Of a stretch of DNA of 64,000 nucleotides, positions 33,701-44,997 are shown one piece after another; the first letter of the stretch is position 1, and each line of letters starts with the position of its first letter. The notes below the pieces were generated by a model. The model saw only the letters and a list, made by a program, of their open reading frames with translations. It did no database searches and was not told the origin of the DNA. The position numbers and the translations under genes were made by a program. This stretch comes from Scalesia atractyloides (taxonomy: Eukaryota > Streptophyta > Magnoliopsida > Asterales > Asteraceae), in the NCBI GenBank assembly GCA_947069175.1, contig CAMTDV010000019.1, positions 73,283,358 through 73,347,357 on the forward strand, read 5' to 3'.

Positions 33701-34129
33701 TTTGGTTAACCCCAGGGACCATTAGTGTACTTTACTCTGAATAATTTTTGGCGTTTTTTATACCTTTTTCTCTTTTGCTTCTTTTAAATGACAGTCTCAA
33801 AAGAAAGAGTTGCTGAAGAAGAGGTGGCAGCAAGGAAGATGGGGCTCGGGATAAGACTACTCCCAGAGACAAAAGAAGATGTGGCGGCTGCTAAACGGGT
33901 CAAGTTCTCTTCAAAATTTAACAAAAACAGAGACGAGAAACGTGCGTTGATCAAATCTGCATCAATCTTCTCAGACTCGTCTGCTTCATCAAGTTCAAGA
34001 AGGTTGGAGCTCGAGGCAAAAAGACGAAAAATAAATGCGGCCTCAGCATCTAAGTTGCTGACCCGGGGGTTTAAATCGTCATCATGGTCAAATGTTTCTG
34101 GATCTTCAGCTCGTAAGAACAGGTCTTAA
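30740..34129 (+). CDS. CCDC130/YJU2 (CWC16) family splicing factor, six exons, apparent frameshift before the last exon
   Basis: Exons: 30740-30742 (the ATG alone, then GTACGT), 32462-32524, 32623-32811, 32912-33071, 33164-33327, and from 33795 to the stop at 34129. The product begins SSLAAARADNFYYPPEWDP after the Met. It has the conserved zinc-binding region (WCGGCNSMIAKGVRFNAEKK, then CCQHEIVIQTDP), then DPFYRLEHQEEDLKKK and LLVRLQRVSDARH. The basic C-terminus (VAARKMGLGIRLLPETKEDV; RLELEAKRRKI) is typical. Family knowledge: these proteins act in the nucleus around spliceosome activation and minor-intron splicing. Phases agree through exon 5, but exon 6 joined at the CAG acceptor (33794) is out of frame by one base, with a stop after about 20 residues. 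Either an A-run base is missing, or a weaker donor inside exon 5 (at 33312) restores frame. Intron 1 is 1.7 kb; intron 5 holds a foldback. Confidence 0.9.
33372..33738. mobile_element. Foldback (GGTCCCTGTGGTT type) in intron 5 of the CCDC130-like gene
   Basis: Inverted arms: AGTAAAGCACGTGGATGGTC, then CCTGTGGTTAACCAAAATTTTGG on the left and CCAAAATTTTGGTTAACCCCAGGGACC, then TGTACTTTACTC on the right. Interior motifs GGACCATCCGTGTAC repeat. It is related in style to the foldbacks at 36531, 55988 and 58320, a very common plant MITE-like type. It lies about 55 bp upstream of the exon 6 acceptor. Confidence 0.85.
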
Positions 34130-34617
34130 GATTACTACATGATTCAAAATAGGCGTGTGTGTTTGGTTTATGTATTTCTTTTGCTTGATATAATCTAGAT
34201 GCATGGTTTTCTGCTTGTGTATATTTCATAAGATGATGTTCTTTTGTATACTTCTGAAAGTTGTTACATGACATATGTAAGACTAAAAGTCGTGGCCGAA
34301 GGGTTACTGTTCGCAGAGGAGATGAATGGCGTAAAGAGGTGAACAAATATATTGCAAGTGTCTGGTGTTTATAACATGAGCACTTAATCTTCATGAGTTA
34401 AAACTATGTTGTGTTCTAGGTTCATAAAAATGTTTTAAGGGTATTTATAAACATATGGATATATTTATACTGATAAATATATTACAAAGGTTTACAGTGA
34501 TATTTAAAAACTGACGTGACATAAAATATAAATTCATAAACATATATAAATAAATCATTACGGATGGTCTAACAAACACGAGTAATATCAAGTTAAAGTC
34601 GAGCCAATCTAGCAGAC

Positions 34618-37357
34618 TTAACTACGTTCAACTGGCTTCTCCTTCAACTTCATCAGAAACTCATCGAAACACTCATCCATCGTTCGAAAACGTTCATCCG
34701 GGTAGAGGTCGCCTATGTCTACATCTTTAGTGCCACTCACTGAGAAGAATGTTTGACAACCTCTAAAGAATATGTCATGAGTGAATGCTGCCACAATACT
34801 TTGTGGGATTATATTCTCTACATATGTTAGAAAATATAACACTTAAACATAAAATCTATTTGTTAAAATCAAACGAAATGACTATAAACATATTCTAACC
34901 TGATGCTGCTTTCAAGAGGTCACTTTCGCATATAATTCTTCTTGGGAGAGTTCTTTGAATCTTCTTCTCCCATAAGCAAGCAAGCTCGTTGATGTTAAGA
35001 TAGTTTACCGATGGTCGAAAATGTACAATCTTGTTAACAGTTCGGGTATCATTGATCGTTTTCATGGTGAACTTCCCTATATCGCTGCCTGCAACGAAAT
35101 AAGCTGCCACGATGTATAGGTTTAGCAACTAAATCTAATGAACCAAAATGCAATATGGGTATCCTTAGGCATAAGCGGATTAATTTAAAGGATTCTACGA
35201 GTTTGATGACGAAATTTCTACATGTGCGATGCCAAAATACTCATGTTTGTGCAGAATTATTTACCTTTAATGGAGCCATCTCGATAAATATCAAAGTGAT
35301 CCAAAGGAGGAAGGGCCTCCGAAGGGTGAATATTATCATGATATGGCCATGAAGCTATGGAGTTACAACATATATAAGTGTACGGTATACCAGACTCTTC
35401 AACGAGCCGCCTCACTCTCCGCTTCTCCTTGTACATGCTCAGTCCTGGCTCCACAGGATCCGTCCTGTCGACATCATGACCAAATTCCGATGGCAAAAAC
35501 CTCTGTCGAACCAAATCATATAGATATGAACCGGGCATCATGTTATATATATGAATGTGTTTTGACTTATGTGTATTCATCGTGTGTGTTTTTCATTTTA
35601 GTATGTCAAACGTTACAACTTGATAAGGAGCTGATCCAAGAGTTAGCTGACTTCTATTTATACCAACTAGGAGAAAACATGGTAGAAAAGACCCAAAAAA
35701 ATGAGAATAATTTGGGCTATAGATGGAGTTACAGAGCCCATAAACAGTGGACGAAAAGGTCTCGACAAACCGGATCACGTGACAAACAGTGGACGAAAAG
35801 GTATTTCAGTTTTTAAGCAATCTTTAAATTCTCTTTAAAGTTCTATCTCTATTATCATATTGCGCTTTCGCTCTAAGTGACAACTATAACTAGACTAACT
35901 TACCTTAATGGTTCCAACGGATTTAATAGCATGAACAAGGCTTAATTGGTGCAATATGGCTTCACCACCAACAACGGATATAACAATATCTATTTCATGC
36001 TCCTTCATGATCTTCACCATCACTTCATGCTTTTCAATGTCACCCTGTAAATATTTAGCAAAAGGTGAAGATAACGAGTCACTGAAAACTGTGTATGGAT
36101 GTATTGTGATTTGACATGTGTCTTAGACGGTGTTTAGGGTGAGCGACAGCACAGGGCCCATGTTCTAGAGGAGGCGTACTTCAAATAATTAACATATATA
36201 AAAGTTATATAAAACAGTAGTAACTAGTTTTAAGCTCTCCGCGTTGCGGTGAGGGGATGTATGACCGTGCTACCAGCTTTGCGAGTGGGGATGGGGCGTA
36301 AAGTTAAAGTAGCAACCAAATGACTAGATATGGAAAAACGTAAAATAAAAACACGCTAACACCAAGTGACCCACATGATGTGAAACGTAGACGGAGTCGA
36401 ATTTATACGACACGTATTAGAAAGTCGAGGGGTAGAAAAAACTAAGGGACCAAATGTGACCACCAAAAACCGTGCTTAATAGTAACCAAACGACGACCAA
36501 ATCCGTAAAAGAAACATAAAACAAAGAGTTAAATGCCATTTTAGTCCCTGTGGTTTGAGCCATTTTGCCAGTTTAGTCCAAATGTTTCATTTTTTACATG
36601 TGGGTCCAAAAAGGTTTTACCGTTACCATTTTAATCCACTGGGTTAGCTTCGTCCATTTTTTCTGTTAACGGGAATGGCAATTTGGTCATTTCATATGTA
36701 ATTCTGTGAACTAGAAGGGCAATTCGGCCATATAAAATGACCGAATTGCCCTTCTCGTTAACAGAAATAGTGGATGAAGTTAACCTAAATGACAACAGTG
36801 AAACCTTTTTGGACCCACAAGTAAAAAAGGAAACCTTTGGACTAAACTGACAAAATGGCCCAAACAACAGGGACTAAAATGACGTTTAAGTCTAAAACAA
36901 AAACTAATAAAAAACTAAACTTATTAAACTTTAGTGGCAAAGTTATAAAAAACAACAAAGTTTTATTACAAAATCGAAAAACCTAAAAGTTTACTGTGCA
37001 AAAAAAAAAACACTAAAGACAAAATGTCAGTATTCCTCCTAATGTTATAAATTAGTAATTTCATGTTCTAGATCTAGAAGGGCCCAAATAATTCAATGAC
37101 TTATTTGTCGCACAGGGCCTCTGAATCTCCCGGATAGAAGAAAGATACGAATACCGAATACGTACATGTAGGATGACGGCACCATTATCGTGGAGAGCTT
37201 TAATCTTAGAAGACCAAAGTCCTGATGATGATTTGGTTAGAACATAAGTTGTTTGACCTGAATCTAGGCTGGCTTGAGCAATGAAATGTCCCATGAACCC
37301 ACTTGCACCTATTATGAGAACATGGCTAGTCCTTTCTGTAGAAGGAGTGGCAACCAT
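34618..37357 (-). CDS. LAR: Leucoanthocyanidin reductase
   Basis: Five exons: 37357-37166, 36044-35904, 35502-35265, 35103-34900, 34817-34618. All have GT-AG boundaries and compatible phases (324 residues). The NADPH-binding glycine motif VLIIGASGFMGHFIAQASLDSG is followed by VISVVGGEAILHQL. All three marker motifs of LAR are present: RFLPSEFGHDVDR, YTYICCNSIASW and AAFTHDIFFRGC. Family knowledge: this short-chain reductase makes (+)-catechin-type flavan-3-ols from leucoanthocyanidins in the cytosol, feeding proanthocyanidin synthesis. I chose the ATG at 37357 because LARs have a short lead before the glycine motif; an in-frame ATG at 37438 would add 27 residues, and a TATA-like GATATAATAG only about 35 bp above that ATG argues against it. 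No lesion is seen. Intron 1 contains transposon pieces. Confidence 0.93.
36224..36250 (-). mobile_element. Helitron 3' terminus in LAR intron 1
   Basis: On the minus strand a short GC hairpin (CCGC AAC GCGG, at 36239-36249) is followed by AGAGCTTAAAA and CTAG, then T, the classic Helitron 3' end and host base. The 5' end was not located; the element body extends toward higher coordinates. Confidence 0.65.
36531..36893. mobile_element. Foldback (TTTTAGTCCCTGTGG type) in LAR intron 1
   Basis: The left arm GTTAAATGCCATTTTAGTCC, then CTGTGGTTTGAGCCATTTTG and the right arm CAAAATGGCCCAAACAACAG, then GGACTAAAATGACGTTTAA are complementary. Inner arms (GGGCAATTCGGCCAT against GACCGAATTGCCCTT) fold further. 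Non-coding. Confidence 0.85.
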
Positions 37358-37559
37358 TGTTAAAAACTGAAGCTGGCTAGCTAAGGATGTGGCTCGGGTT
37401 GATGACAGGATGAACTGATTTATAATTCCAAATTTCATCTAACCTTCAAGAAGTTGATGTTTACTACTATTATATCATTACCAAAAAAGGGAGAATTCCT
37501 TTTGACATTTTTTAGTAATGATTCATATGATTTATTACACGTGTGTATAGAGAGGATGA

Positions 37560-38390
37560 ATTATAAGAAAACTTAAGAAAAAAGGAGTTTTTTTTTCCTA
37601 AAAAGGTGGTGGTGGACAAAATATTTACCAAAATGAGTGATTTGATAAATAATTACTAAAATGAGTGTTTTTTAAAGTTTTTTTTCCCAAAATGATGGTG
37701 GTGGAGAAAAATATTTACCAAAATAGGTGATTTAGAAAAATATTTACCAAAATAAGTATTTTTATTTGTTTTATTAATTTAAACTAATATATTGTATATT
37801 TTGCTTTTGTTTTTTATTCGATATCACTTTTTTTTTCAAACAAATGCTTTTTTATTTTACTTTAAACTAACTTATTACATTTTTTTTTTTTCCTTTTTAA
37901 GGTTTTTCTTTTATTTCCTTTTATGTTTACGTAAGTTAAATAATTCAAATATAATGTTTACTCTCATCATTATTAATTTCATAAAACTAAAATTAACAAG
38001 AGTATTGAATTGATAATTATGTATACAAACCAAATAGTAAATGAAATATTACCTCAAAAAAATATAAAACAAAGTAGGTGAGAGGTTTTTCTTAACATTT
38101 TTTAATTTGTTTTAACATGGTTCGATCATAAAATAAGAAAAAGTTACAATAAATTATATTTATATATTATATACAAAAAATAATGAGTCGACTGAAGAAA
38201 AAAAGTATAAAAGTGATAATATGTTGATTGAATTTAAAAAAAAGAAGATTTATAATAAATTAGTTAAAAGTAAAGAAAATAAAGAAAAACACTCATTTTG
38301 GTGAATATTTTTCAAATCACTTATTTTGATAAATATTTTTTCCACCTAAACCTATTTAAGAAAAAACTCAAGAAAAAAGCATGAAAGAAA
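37560..38390. mobile_element. AT-rich foldback upstream of LAR
   Basis: AAAAGGAGTTTTTTTTTCC, then ATATTTACCAAAATGAGTGATTTG at the left is matched in inverse by CAAATCACTTATTTTGATAAATA, then AAGAAAAAACTC at the right (about 38310-38370). The left side holds a duplicated block of about 95 bp (AAAATGAGTG at 37631 and 37662; GGTGGTGGA at 37607 and 37697). It starts about 120 bp above the LAR gene, so it could affect its promoter; that is inference. Confidence 0.6.
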
Positions 38391-38399
38391 ACCACCATT

Positions 38400-40590
38400 T
38401 GATTCTTTTATTTGCAATGATTCATATATTTTTTGGAAAAACGAATTGTTTATTTTATTTGTGTTCTAGTAATAATTTTTGTTTTGGATTGATTCCATTA
38501 TATTAACTATAATACAATTTTGAAAGTTTGTTAGTAATGTTCACTTCTGATTTTTTCTTTTCTTTTTTTTTTTTTTTGTGTTTTTATACTTTTATTCTTT
38601 AACTTTTACATTGACACAACCCTTAACTTTTTAAAAACTTTGTAACTGAGTTATACATGTTTATCTTTATGTCAGTATAAATTTAACCTAATTTACGTTT
38701 CAACGTAATTTTTTTTGGCAATGAGTTGGGTCAAAATATAATATATTCATATGCTTATTATTGTGTACGTTTTCAGTTGTTCTACGCTTTGATGTAAATT
38801 TTATTTTGACAAAATAATTCCAAAAATAAATCGAGTCAAATATAATACGTTTTCGTGTTATTTTTATATACTTTTTCAATTGGTCTACATTAGGACGTAA
38901 ATTCCGGGTCAAATATAATCCGTTTTCATTATACGATATACATTCGAGTCATTTTATGTTTTGACACCACCGTAACGTATTGTACCGTTCTTTAACTTAA
39001 AAAACAATATTTTTTATGCACTTGTTGATATAACTAAAAGTTGGTTTCCAATTAGACATCAAATTTCATTAAAGTTATATTTAAGATAGCATTTACGTTT
39101 CCAGTTACAAGTAATTCAAAATCAGCCGATACCGCCGTCTAATTCAAATATATTTTTATGATTTTCGGTGGATGTAAAACATGTGTAGGTATTCTTTAAG
39201 CATGTATCTTTCAACAAAAACCCCACAACATAGCGGGGGTAATGTTATTAGTATATACACATATATAAACAAATATATGTACATGTATGCTTACACGCAC
39301 ATGCATATACACAAACATAAATATGTACATATTGTCACTACAACTGATGACCCTTTTTTTATATGCATGTCACCAATTTATCAAACTTTTGTAGTTAAAT
39401 TATATAATTTATAAGCTTGGAAAACAATGGGATAAACATATGCAACAATTATGAGTGCATGATCGCTAGTATTTATCATGTTAAAATCATGATATATTCA
39501 TAAGAGCTACTTGATTATTGTATGATTGTATCTATTAACCTTTGAACGTCTGGTGTTGGACTTTGAAGGATAGATAAAAAAATTGGTTCAACGTGAATAC
39601 AATTAGATTTTATAATTATAGATGCACAGGCACACCTAACACGAATACTTAAGTTAATTTGAAGGATAAATAAAGAGCTTTGCTTGCCGTATCATCTTTT
39701 ATGATTAATATGATTAGATTATTAATTGATGATTATATATGCACACCTAACATAACGATAACACTTTGAACGTTAGATATAAGGCTTTGTTTCGGATTAT
39801 GAATTCGTTATCTACAATGTAATTATCATGCCTTGGTGGGAAAAAAATAAAATTGCAATTAATAGATTAAGTTGCCCATTTGCTGATGTAGTTTTCTTAA
39901 TAGTAATATCTCAAATCTACACTTAATAAGCTCCATGAACTGCCTTACAAAATCTAAAACAATCAACTGTATACACTTCTGTAAAATGTTGAATAACTGG
40001 AAACGTCCCTTTTGTCCATACACATGGAGAAATAGCGGCACCGCAAACTCCGAATCAGAGTGAACAAAAGTGATGAAGCCATCCTTTTGACTAGGATTAA
40101 ATAGTAGTAGAATCTAGCTGCTTGTACATATAAGCAACAACGTTTAAAATTAGTAAAAAAATGTCCTAGTTAATGATAAACCGTACTAGGCACCCAAAAT
40201 TTTGTTAGCTGCAAGAAAGGCAACACTTTGTAAAATGCATATGGAATTGTAACCACAAATCCCAGCCAATGCTGATACACCTTAACATTCATGTATAAAA
40301 CGTCCTTAAGTAAACAGATTGTAGTACAATGGAATGAAATTGCACACGAAACACAACAATGAAGGTGTCGCGCGACAAGGAAGACCCCTAGTTAATTAAT
40401 TAGTAATAATAAATAAATAAGTTACAACTAAGATGTATAAAGTCAACAATAGGCCGTGTACATGTAGATTACATACATGAACAAGACCAACTAGAATCAT
40501 TAATTGTTAATGTTTATTCTTTTTGGTTTTAGGAGAGAGAACTGACAAACTATTAACATTACATTTTTTTAACAACAAATTTGAATCATT
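38400..40590. other. AT-rich intergenic DNA
   Basis: No gene, RNA or element was recognised apart from low-complexity AT tracts. Short ORFs have no protein-like features. Confidence 0.4.
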
Positions 40591-40599
40591 GACAGACAA

Positions 40600-40805
40600 C
40601 TGGAGTATCATCGTGTCACCAGTGAAACCACCCAATCATATCTATCTCCAAATAGGCATAATGCCTATATACCAATTCAGGAGGAAACTCAATAAATATG
40701 TGAAAACCCCTTGTGGGAATCGAATCCAAGACTTATTGGTTCTAAAGTCTTATCAGTTATCCCACCCCTAAGATGCCACTAGACTATAAAGCCATGAGCA
40801 ACTAT
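40600..40805 (-). mobile_element. SINE-like tRNA-derived repeat
   Basis: On the minus strand a head with TAGTCTAGTGGCATCTTAGG (box A-like) is followed by GGATTCGATTCCC (box B, at about 40714-40726), then an unrelated body. This is the build of a plant tRNA-derived SINE. Tail and target duplication were not resolved. Confidence 0.5.
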
Positions 40806-41118
40806 TAACATTACATAAATGGGTGATTTTAATACACATTACTTTAAGTTCCATTTACACCGTACTCTATAGCATTTAATTAACATTGACTAAAAAACAA
40901 CTATAAAAACCAATTAGAATAAAGTCCTATTAAAAGTTATTATTTAAATACAAAAATAACACTTAATTAATACCATTATTTTAGTATTCATTGTAGAAAA
41001 AGAAACGGTTCAGATTTGTTCCTTGTGTTCATGCACCACATACATAGAAAAATGGATGTCTATATATATATATATGCTTACATAACAAGTGTTGAGGCAG
41101 GGAGAAGAACTTTGAATC

Positions 41119-41591
41119 ATGAGTTTCTTACTAAAACCTTTTTTCTTTATTTTTCTTTTATTTCATATGAGTAGTATTATTATTCTGAAAGCCAACACTA
41201 CACCTTCCAACAAAGCCATTAGTCCATACAGAATTACCATCACCAATAGAGATGTTCCAGAGGTTGTACTGGGATGTGATGATCTTGGAGGTGACACACT
41301 TAGCCCTGGGAACTCTTTTCTTGGAGATTTCGTATGAATTTTTTGAGTACGAATCAGTATAACTGTCGATTCTATTGGCTCGACGATAAAACTCATGAAA
41401 TTCAAAACTACAACACATTTACTGTTTTTGATGAAGACTTCACGCAGCCAGAGTTGTGTGGCATTGATATATTCTTCAGGACGACCAGATGTTATTGGTA
41501 TGTCACTCAAAATGGTTTTTACTTTTCCAAAAATAATGGTAGTTTTCCTAGTAACGAATGGCGGAAGATGTATGGATGGAACAAGATTTAA
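41119..41591 (+). pseudogene. S-protein homologue (plant self-incompatibility protein S1 family), one frameshift
   Basis: Single exon. Residues 1-24 form a hydrophobic signal peptide (MSFLLKPFFFIFLLFHMSSI). The N-terminal half has YRITITNRDVPEVVLGCDDL then GDTLSPGNSFLGDF. The second half, in another frame from about 41331, reads MNFLSTNQYNCRFYWLDDKT, then IDIFFRTTRCYWYVTQNGFY and NNGSFPSNEWRKMYGW. Together they show the S1 family layout: small secreted protein of about 150 residues with conserved cysteines. Family knowledge: members act as secreted ligands, best known from poppy self-incompatibility, while most homologues have no known role. The two halves are joined by a one-base loss in the TTT run near 41328-41331, where the first frame hits a stop at once. 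A TATA box (TATATATATATATG) lies about 50 bp upstream. Confidence 0.85.
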
Positions 41592-41767
41592 TATTTTAGC
41601 TTTTATTTCATTTTTTCAATGTAAGATGTGGTGAATTTCGTCAGTAGCTCATTCGAAAGATTTGTTGGCCGTTAAAAAAATAAAATCAGTCTCTTAAATT
41701 CAATCAGAGTTGATTTCAGTTATTATTTATAGTTGTTAAATATATATAATACTTGTTGCAACCAATG

Positions 41768-42112
41768 TTGCTTTTTTTTGAATGGCAACGGAAACACTTT
41801 ATTATCAAACCAAAATGCAGCAAGAAGCTACGTAGAACAGAACATAAAAAGAGAAAAGGTACACAAAAACAATAAAACTACGTACACCCAACGATAAACC
41901 AAGTCCTCAATCAATTCCATAAAATTTTCTCCATTTCTCCCACATTGTATTAAAGCCTTTGGTTCGATTTTTCATCCATTCGAAAACTTGTTCCTTTATC
42001 TCCTCCACCACTCTGTATGTGCTCAAGTCTTTTCCTTCAAATAGTTTTTTATTCCTTATGTTCCAGATATACCACAAAGTCATTGAGAAAATTGCATCCA
42101 CTATTCAAATAC
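41768..42112 (-). pseudogene. LINE 3' end fragment
   Basis: The minus strand encodes DAIFSMTLWYIWNIRNKKLF then EGKDLSTYRVVEEIKEQVFE and ends at a stop at 41907, followed by a non-coding tail that finishes in a poly-A (plus-strand T run at about 41770-41777). It corresponds to the C-terminal block also seen at 8118-8414, but is a different, more truncated copy. Confidence 0.7.
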
Positions 42113-42239
42113 CACAAACCAATGTTGCTAATTAGTAGAAAGTTGTTATCCAGAAACATGTGTTTCTGAAACTATACACACCTCATAATTTTTTAATTTC
42201 ATTTTACATCTTCATGTTAAAGAAAGGTTAATTTTAATT

Positions 42240-42545
42240 AAACAAATTGTACATTATATCATACAATTAGTATGTAAAAACTGTATCATATCATATTACT
42301 AGTATACACATAAATAAGCAATCGTATCATATCATATTATTTTGATGTTAAAGAAAGGTTAATTTTAGTTAAACAAACTATATCATATCATATTATTAGT
42401 ATATAAAAACTGTATCATATCATATTATTAGTATATACATAAATAAGCAATTGTATCATATCATATTTATTAATTTTAGTTATATAAATTGTATCATGTC
42501 ATATTATTATTAGTGGTATATACATAAATAAGCAATGCAATCATA
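42240..42545. repeat. Degenerate AT-rich repeats with TATCATATCATATTA
   Basis: Motifs TGTATCATATCATATTATTAG and TATACATAAATAAGCAA recur about every 60-110 bp at least four times. This looks like local tandem amplification of non-coding DNA. Confidence 0.6.
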
Positions 42546-42867
42546 TATTTTTTTTGCCATTTTAATTATTTTTAACATAAACTGTTATAATTGACTCCAT
42601 CAAACATTTTTTTTGTTTTTTTATATTTTATTTGTATAGATAACTTTTAATATAATTTGTTATAATATTTTATCGTAATGAGATTTTGTTTTTCGTTTAT
42701 AACTTTTAAAATGCGATGTTTTACAAAATTTCGAGTATGCCATTATGATGTGCGTCCACATTTAACTATAAATTTTATTAAAAATCGAGTTGTATACATA
42801 AGTAATATACAAGTACTTTATGCACAAACGTACTTGTAATCAAAGTTGCTTTGCGGTTTAGTTTTAT

Positions 42868-42876
42868 ATTATATAT

Positions 42877-42912
<36 letters not shown>

Positions 42913-43280
42913 GAGACGATCATGAGAAAACTACTTAAATGCGAGAAAACTAGAAAACTAACTAAAAAAGCAAAAAAAGCATAAAAACATATATTTTACA
43001 ATTTTTTTATAAAAAATCGCTGCTTTTTATGTATAAAAAAACTTTTTTTTCAAAAAAAAAAATTGTACTGCACATGTGCATTATATGTATATGTTGCACA
43101 TGTTCATTATATGATTTTTTTATTTTTTTAAAGTTTTTTTATATAATATATGTAGCGATTTTTTATAAAAAAAAATCAAAAAAATAATTTTTGATATGTT
43201 TTTTTGGCTTTTTTAGTTAGTTTTTTTGGTTTTCTCATTTAAACTAGTTTTCTCATGATCCATCCCATATATATAATATA
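42868..43280. mobile_element. Foldback 1 inside TA-microsatellite DNA
   Basis: GACGATCATGAGAAAACTAC, then CTAACTAAAAAAGC on the left and GCTTTTTTAGTTAG, then TAGTTTTCTCATGATCCATC on the right are complementary. Both ends lie in (TA)n tracts (42868-42912 and 43266-43294). Confidence 0.75.
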
Positions 43281-43692
43281 TATATATATATATAGGGATG
43301 AGTTAAAATGAAAACCACCACGAGTTGTGAGAACCGCGAGAACATTTTGATCCAGGGTGAGTTGGGCCAAAATTTTTTGCACAGACGTAGATGAATATAT
43401 TATAAACACATTCGTAAAAATTGTCGAGTCGTTAATTTTGACAATACAAGTTTTTTTTTACGCCTGCCGTAAATTTAAATTTAAAATTTACGACTGGCGT
43501 AAAAAAAACTTGTGGTGGTCAAAACTACCGACTTGACAATTTTAAATTTTTTTTTACAGATGTGTTTATAATATTTTCATTTACGTTTGTGCAAAAAAAT
43601 TTTGGCCCAACTAGCCCCGGATAAAGAGTTCTCATGGTTCTCGCAACTCATGGTGGTTTTCATTTGAACCGAATCCTCTATATATATATATA
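43281..43692. mobile_element. Foldback 2 inside TA-microsatellite DNA
   Basis: The left arm GAAAACCACCACGAGTTGTG, then GAACCGCGAGAAC is matched by GTTCTCATGGTTCTCGCAAC, then CATGGTGGTTTTCATTTGAACC on the right. A central pair of TTTACGCCTGCCGTAAATTT/AAATTTACGACTGGCGTAAA also folds. (TA)n lies on both sides. Confidence 0.8.
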
Positions 43693-44098
43693 TATAGGAA
43701 AAGGGTAAAATGAGAACCACCTTAAGTTACGAGAACCGCGAGAACTTTTTGATCCGGCGCGAGTTGGGTCAAAATATTTTTGCACAAACGTAGATGAAAA
43801 AATTATAAACACATCTATAAAAAAGTAAACAAAAATGTCGGGTAGTTTTGACTGATACAAGTTTTTTCTTTAGGCAGACGTAAATTTTGGAAGAACATAA
43901 ATTTATTTTTTTACGCTTCATGTAAATGTAGATATGCGATGTTTTTTTCAATTTTTTTTGCTGAAACAAGTGATTATTTTTATGACTTTTGAGGAAAAAA
44001 AGTTCGAAAAAACCTTTTGGATAGCCTAGTTCTTGCGGTTCTCGCAACTCGTGGTGGTTCTTATTTGAACCGAATCCTATATATATATATATATATAA
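43693..44098. mobile_element. Foldback 3 inside TA-microsatellite DNA, same family as foldback 2
   Basis: GAGAACCACCTTAAGTTACG, then GAACCGCGAGAAC on the left and GCGGTTCTCGCAACTCGTGG, then TTCTTATTTGAACCGAATCC on the right. It is related to foldback 2 in arms and in the internal GAGTTGGG(C/T)CAAAAT block but diverged. (TA)n bounds both ends. Confidence 0.8.
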
Positions 44099-44475
44099 TA
44101 TATAAAGTGATGTCGTTTACTATTTTTGTTATTTGACTAATATAATATGATGTTTAGTGACGTGTTTTTTTTATCTATGATTAAAAAAAATAACCGAACG
44201 AACATTGATACAAAGTTGTATGCAGTTTTATGGTTTTCTCAACTTGGCGATACAAAATTCATTGAGTTCTTTTTTTTTATATATAAAGTTACTCGTTTAC
44301 CCTTTTTATTTGAGTAACGTAATTTAAAATTTGGAATGTATTGGTGCAACATACTTATTTTTATCTACAATTTGATAAAACTTTTAATTGAACGGGTTAA
44401 ATATATAGTTGAATTTTTTTGTTCCTTACCGTGGCGAACTGAACCAATTTGTTTGAAATCACGAATTTGCGCCCC

Positions 44476-44505
44476 CCCTCTGCAACGCGAGGGTCCTAAC
44501 ACTAG
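44476..44505 (+). mobile_element. Helitron 3' terminus
   Basis: Stem CCCTC (44476-44480) and GAGGG (44489-44493) with an 8-base loop, then TCCTAACA and CTAG at 44502-44505, followed by T. This matches the Helitron end structure. The 5' end was not found; the body probably lies in 44100-44475. Confidence 0.65.
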
Positions 44506-44997
44506 TTATACGCAGATGTGTCTATTATTTTTTATTTACTAAATACATAGATGTGTAAGTGAACCAGAGAAAAAATTATTTTTATTTTTATTTTTATTAA
44601 AGGTCAGGTTAGGTAGGGTGGTGAATGTGGTAGTCTAAGCCTACCCAGTGTGGAGCGTGGCAAAGGGAGGTGAAGGCCTTCCACGCCCCCTACACTGCCC
44701 CGTCAATGGTGTTTTGTGGCATGAGGAGGCGAGGCTTGGAGATCTTACCAGAAGCACGCGATCTATACCCATTAAACCATAACCTATTCAACCTATTCTC
44801 CACACAAACAGTAACACCTCGTAAATTCGTGACCGGTAGAATACCGACACGTGTCCTGTTGATCCTCGTATATGCCGCGTGTTGGCCGAGAGGGACTAAA
44901 CTTGTCGTTATGTTATTTTAGTAACCTCTGAACAACAATTATAAAATTGAGGGATCAAACATGTCAACATGCCAATTTCTTGGCCTCTGAATGACTC

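Noticed and set aside
37355..37438. N-terminal 27-residue extension of LAR as a transit peptide
   Set aside because: LARs are cytosolic with a short N-terminus, and a TATA-like box only about 35 bp above makes this ATG too close to the transcription start.
44476..44505. Rho-independent terminator-like hairpin
   Set aside because: The genome is a plant's; hairpin plus CTAG-T fits a Helitron 3' end.
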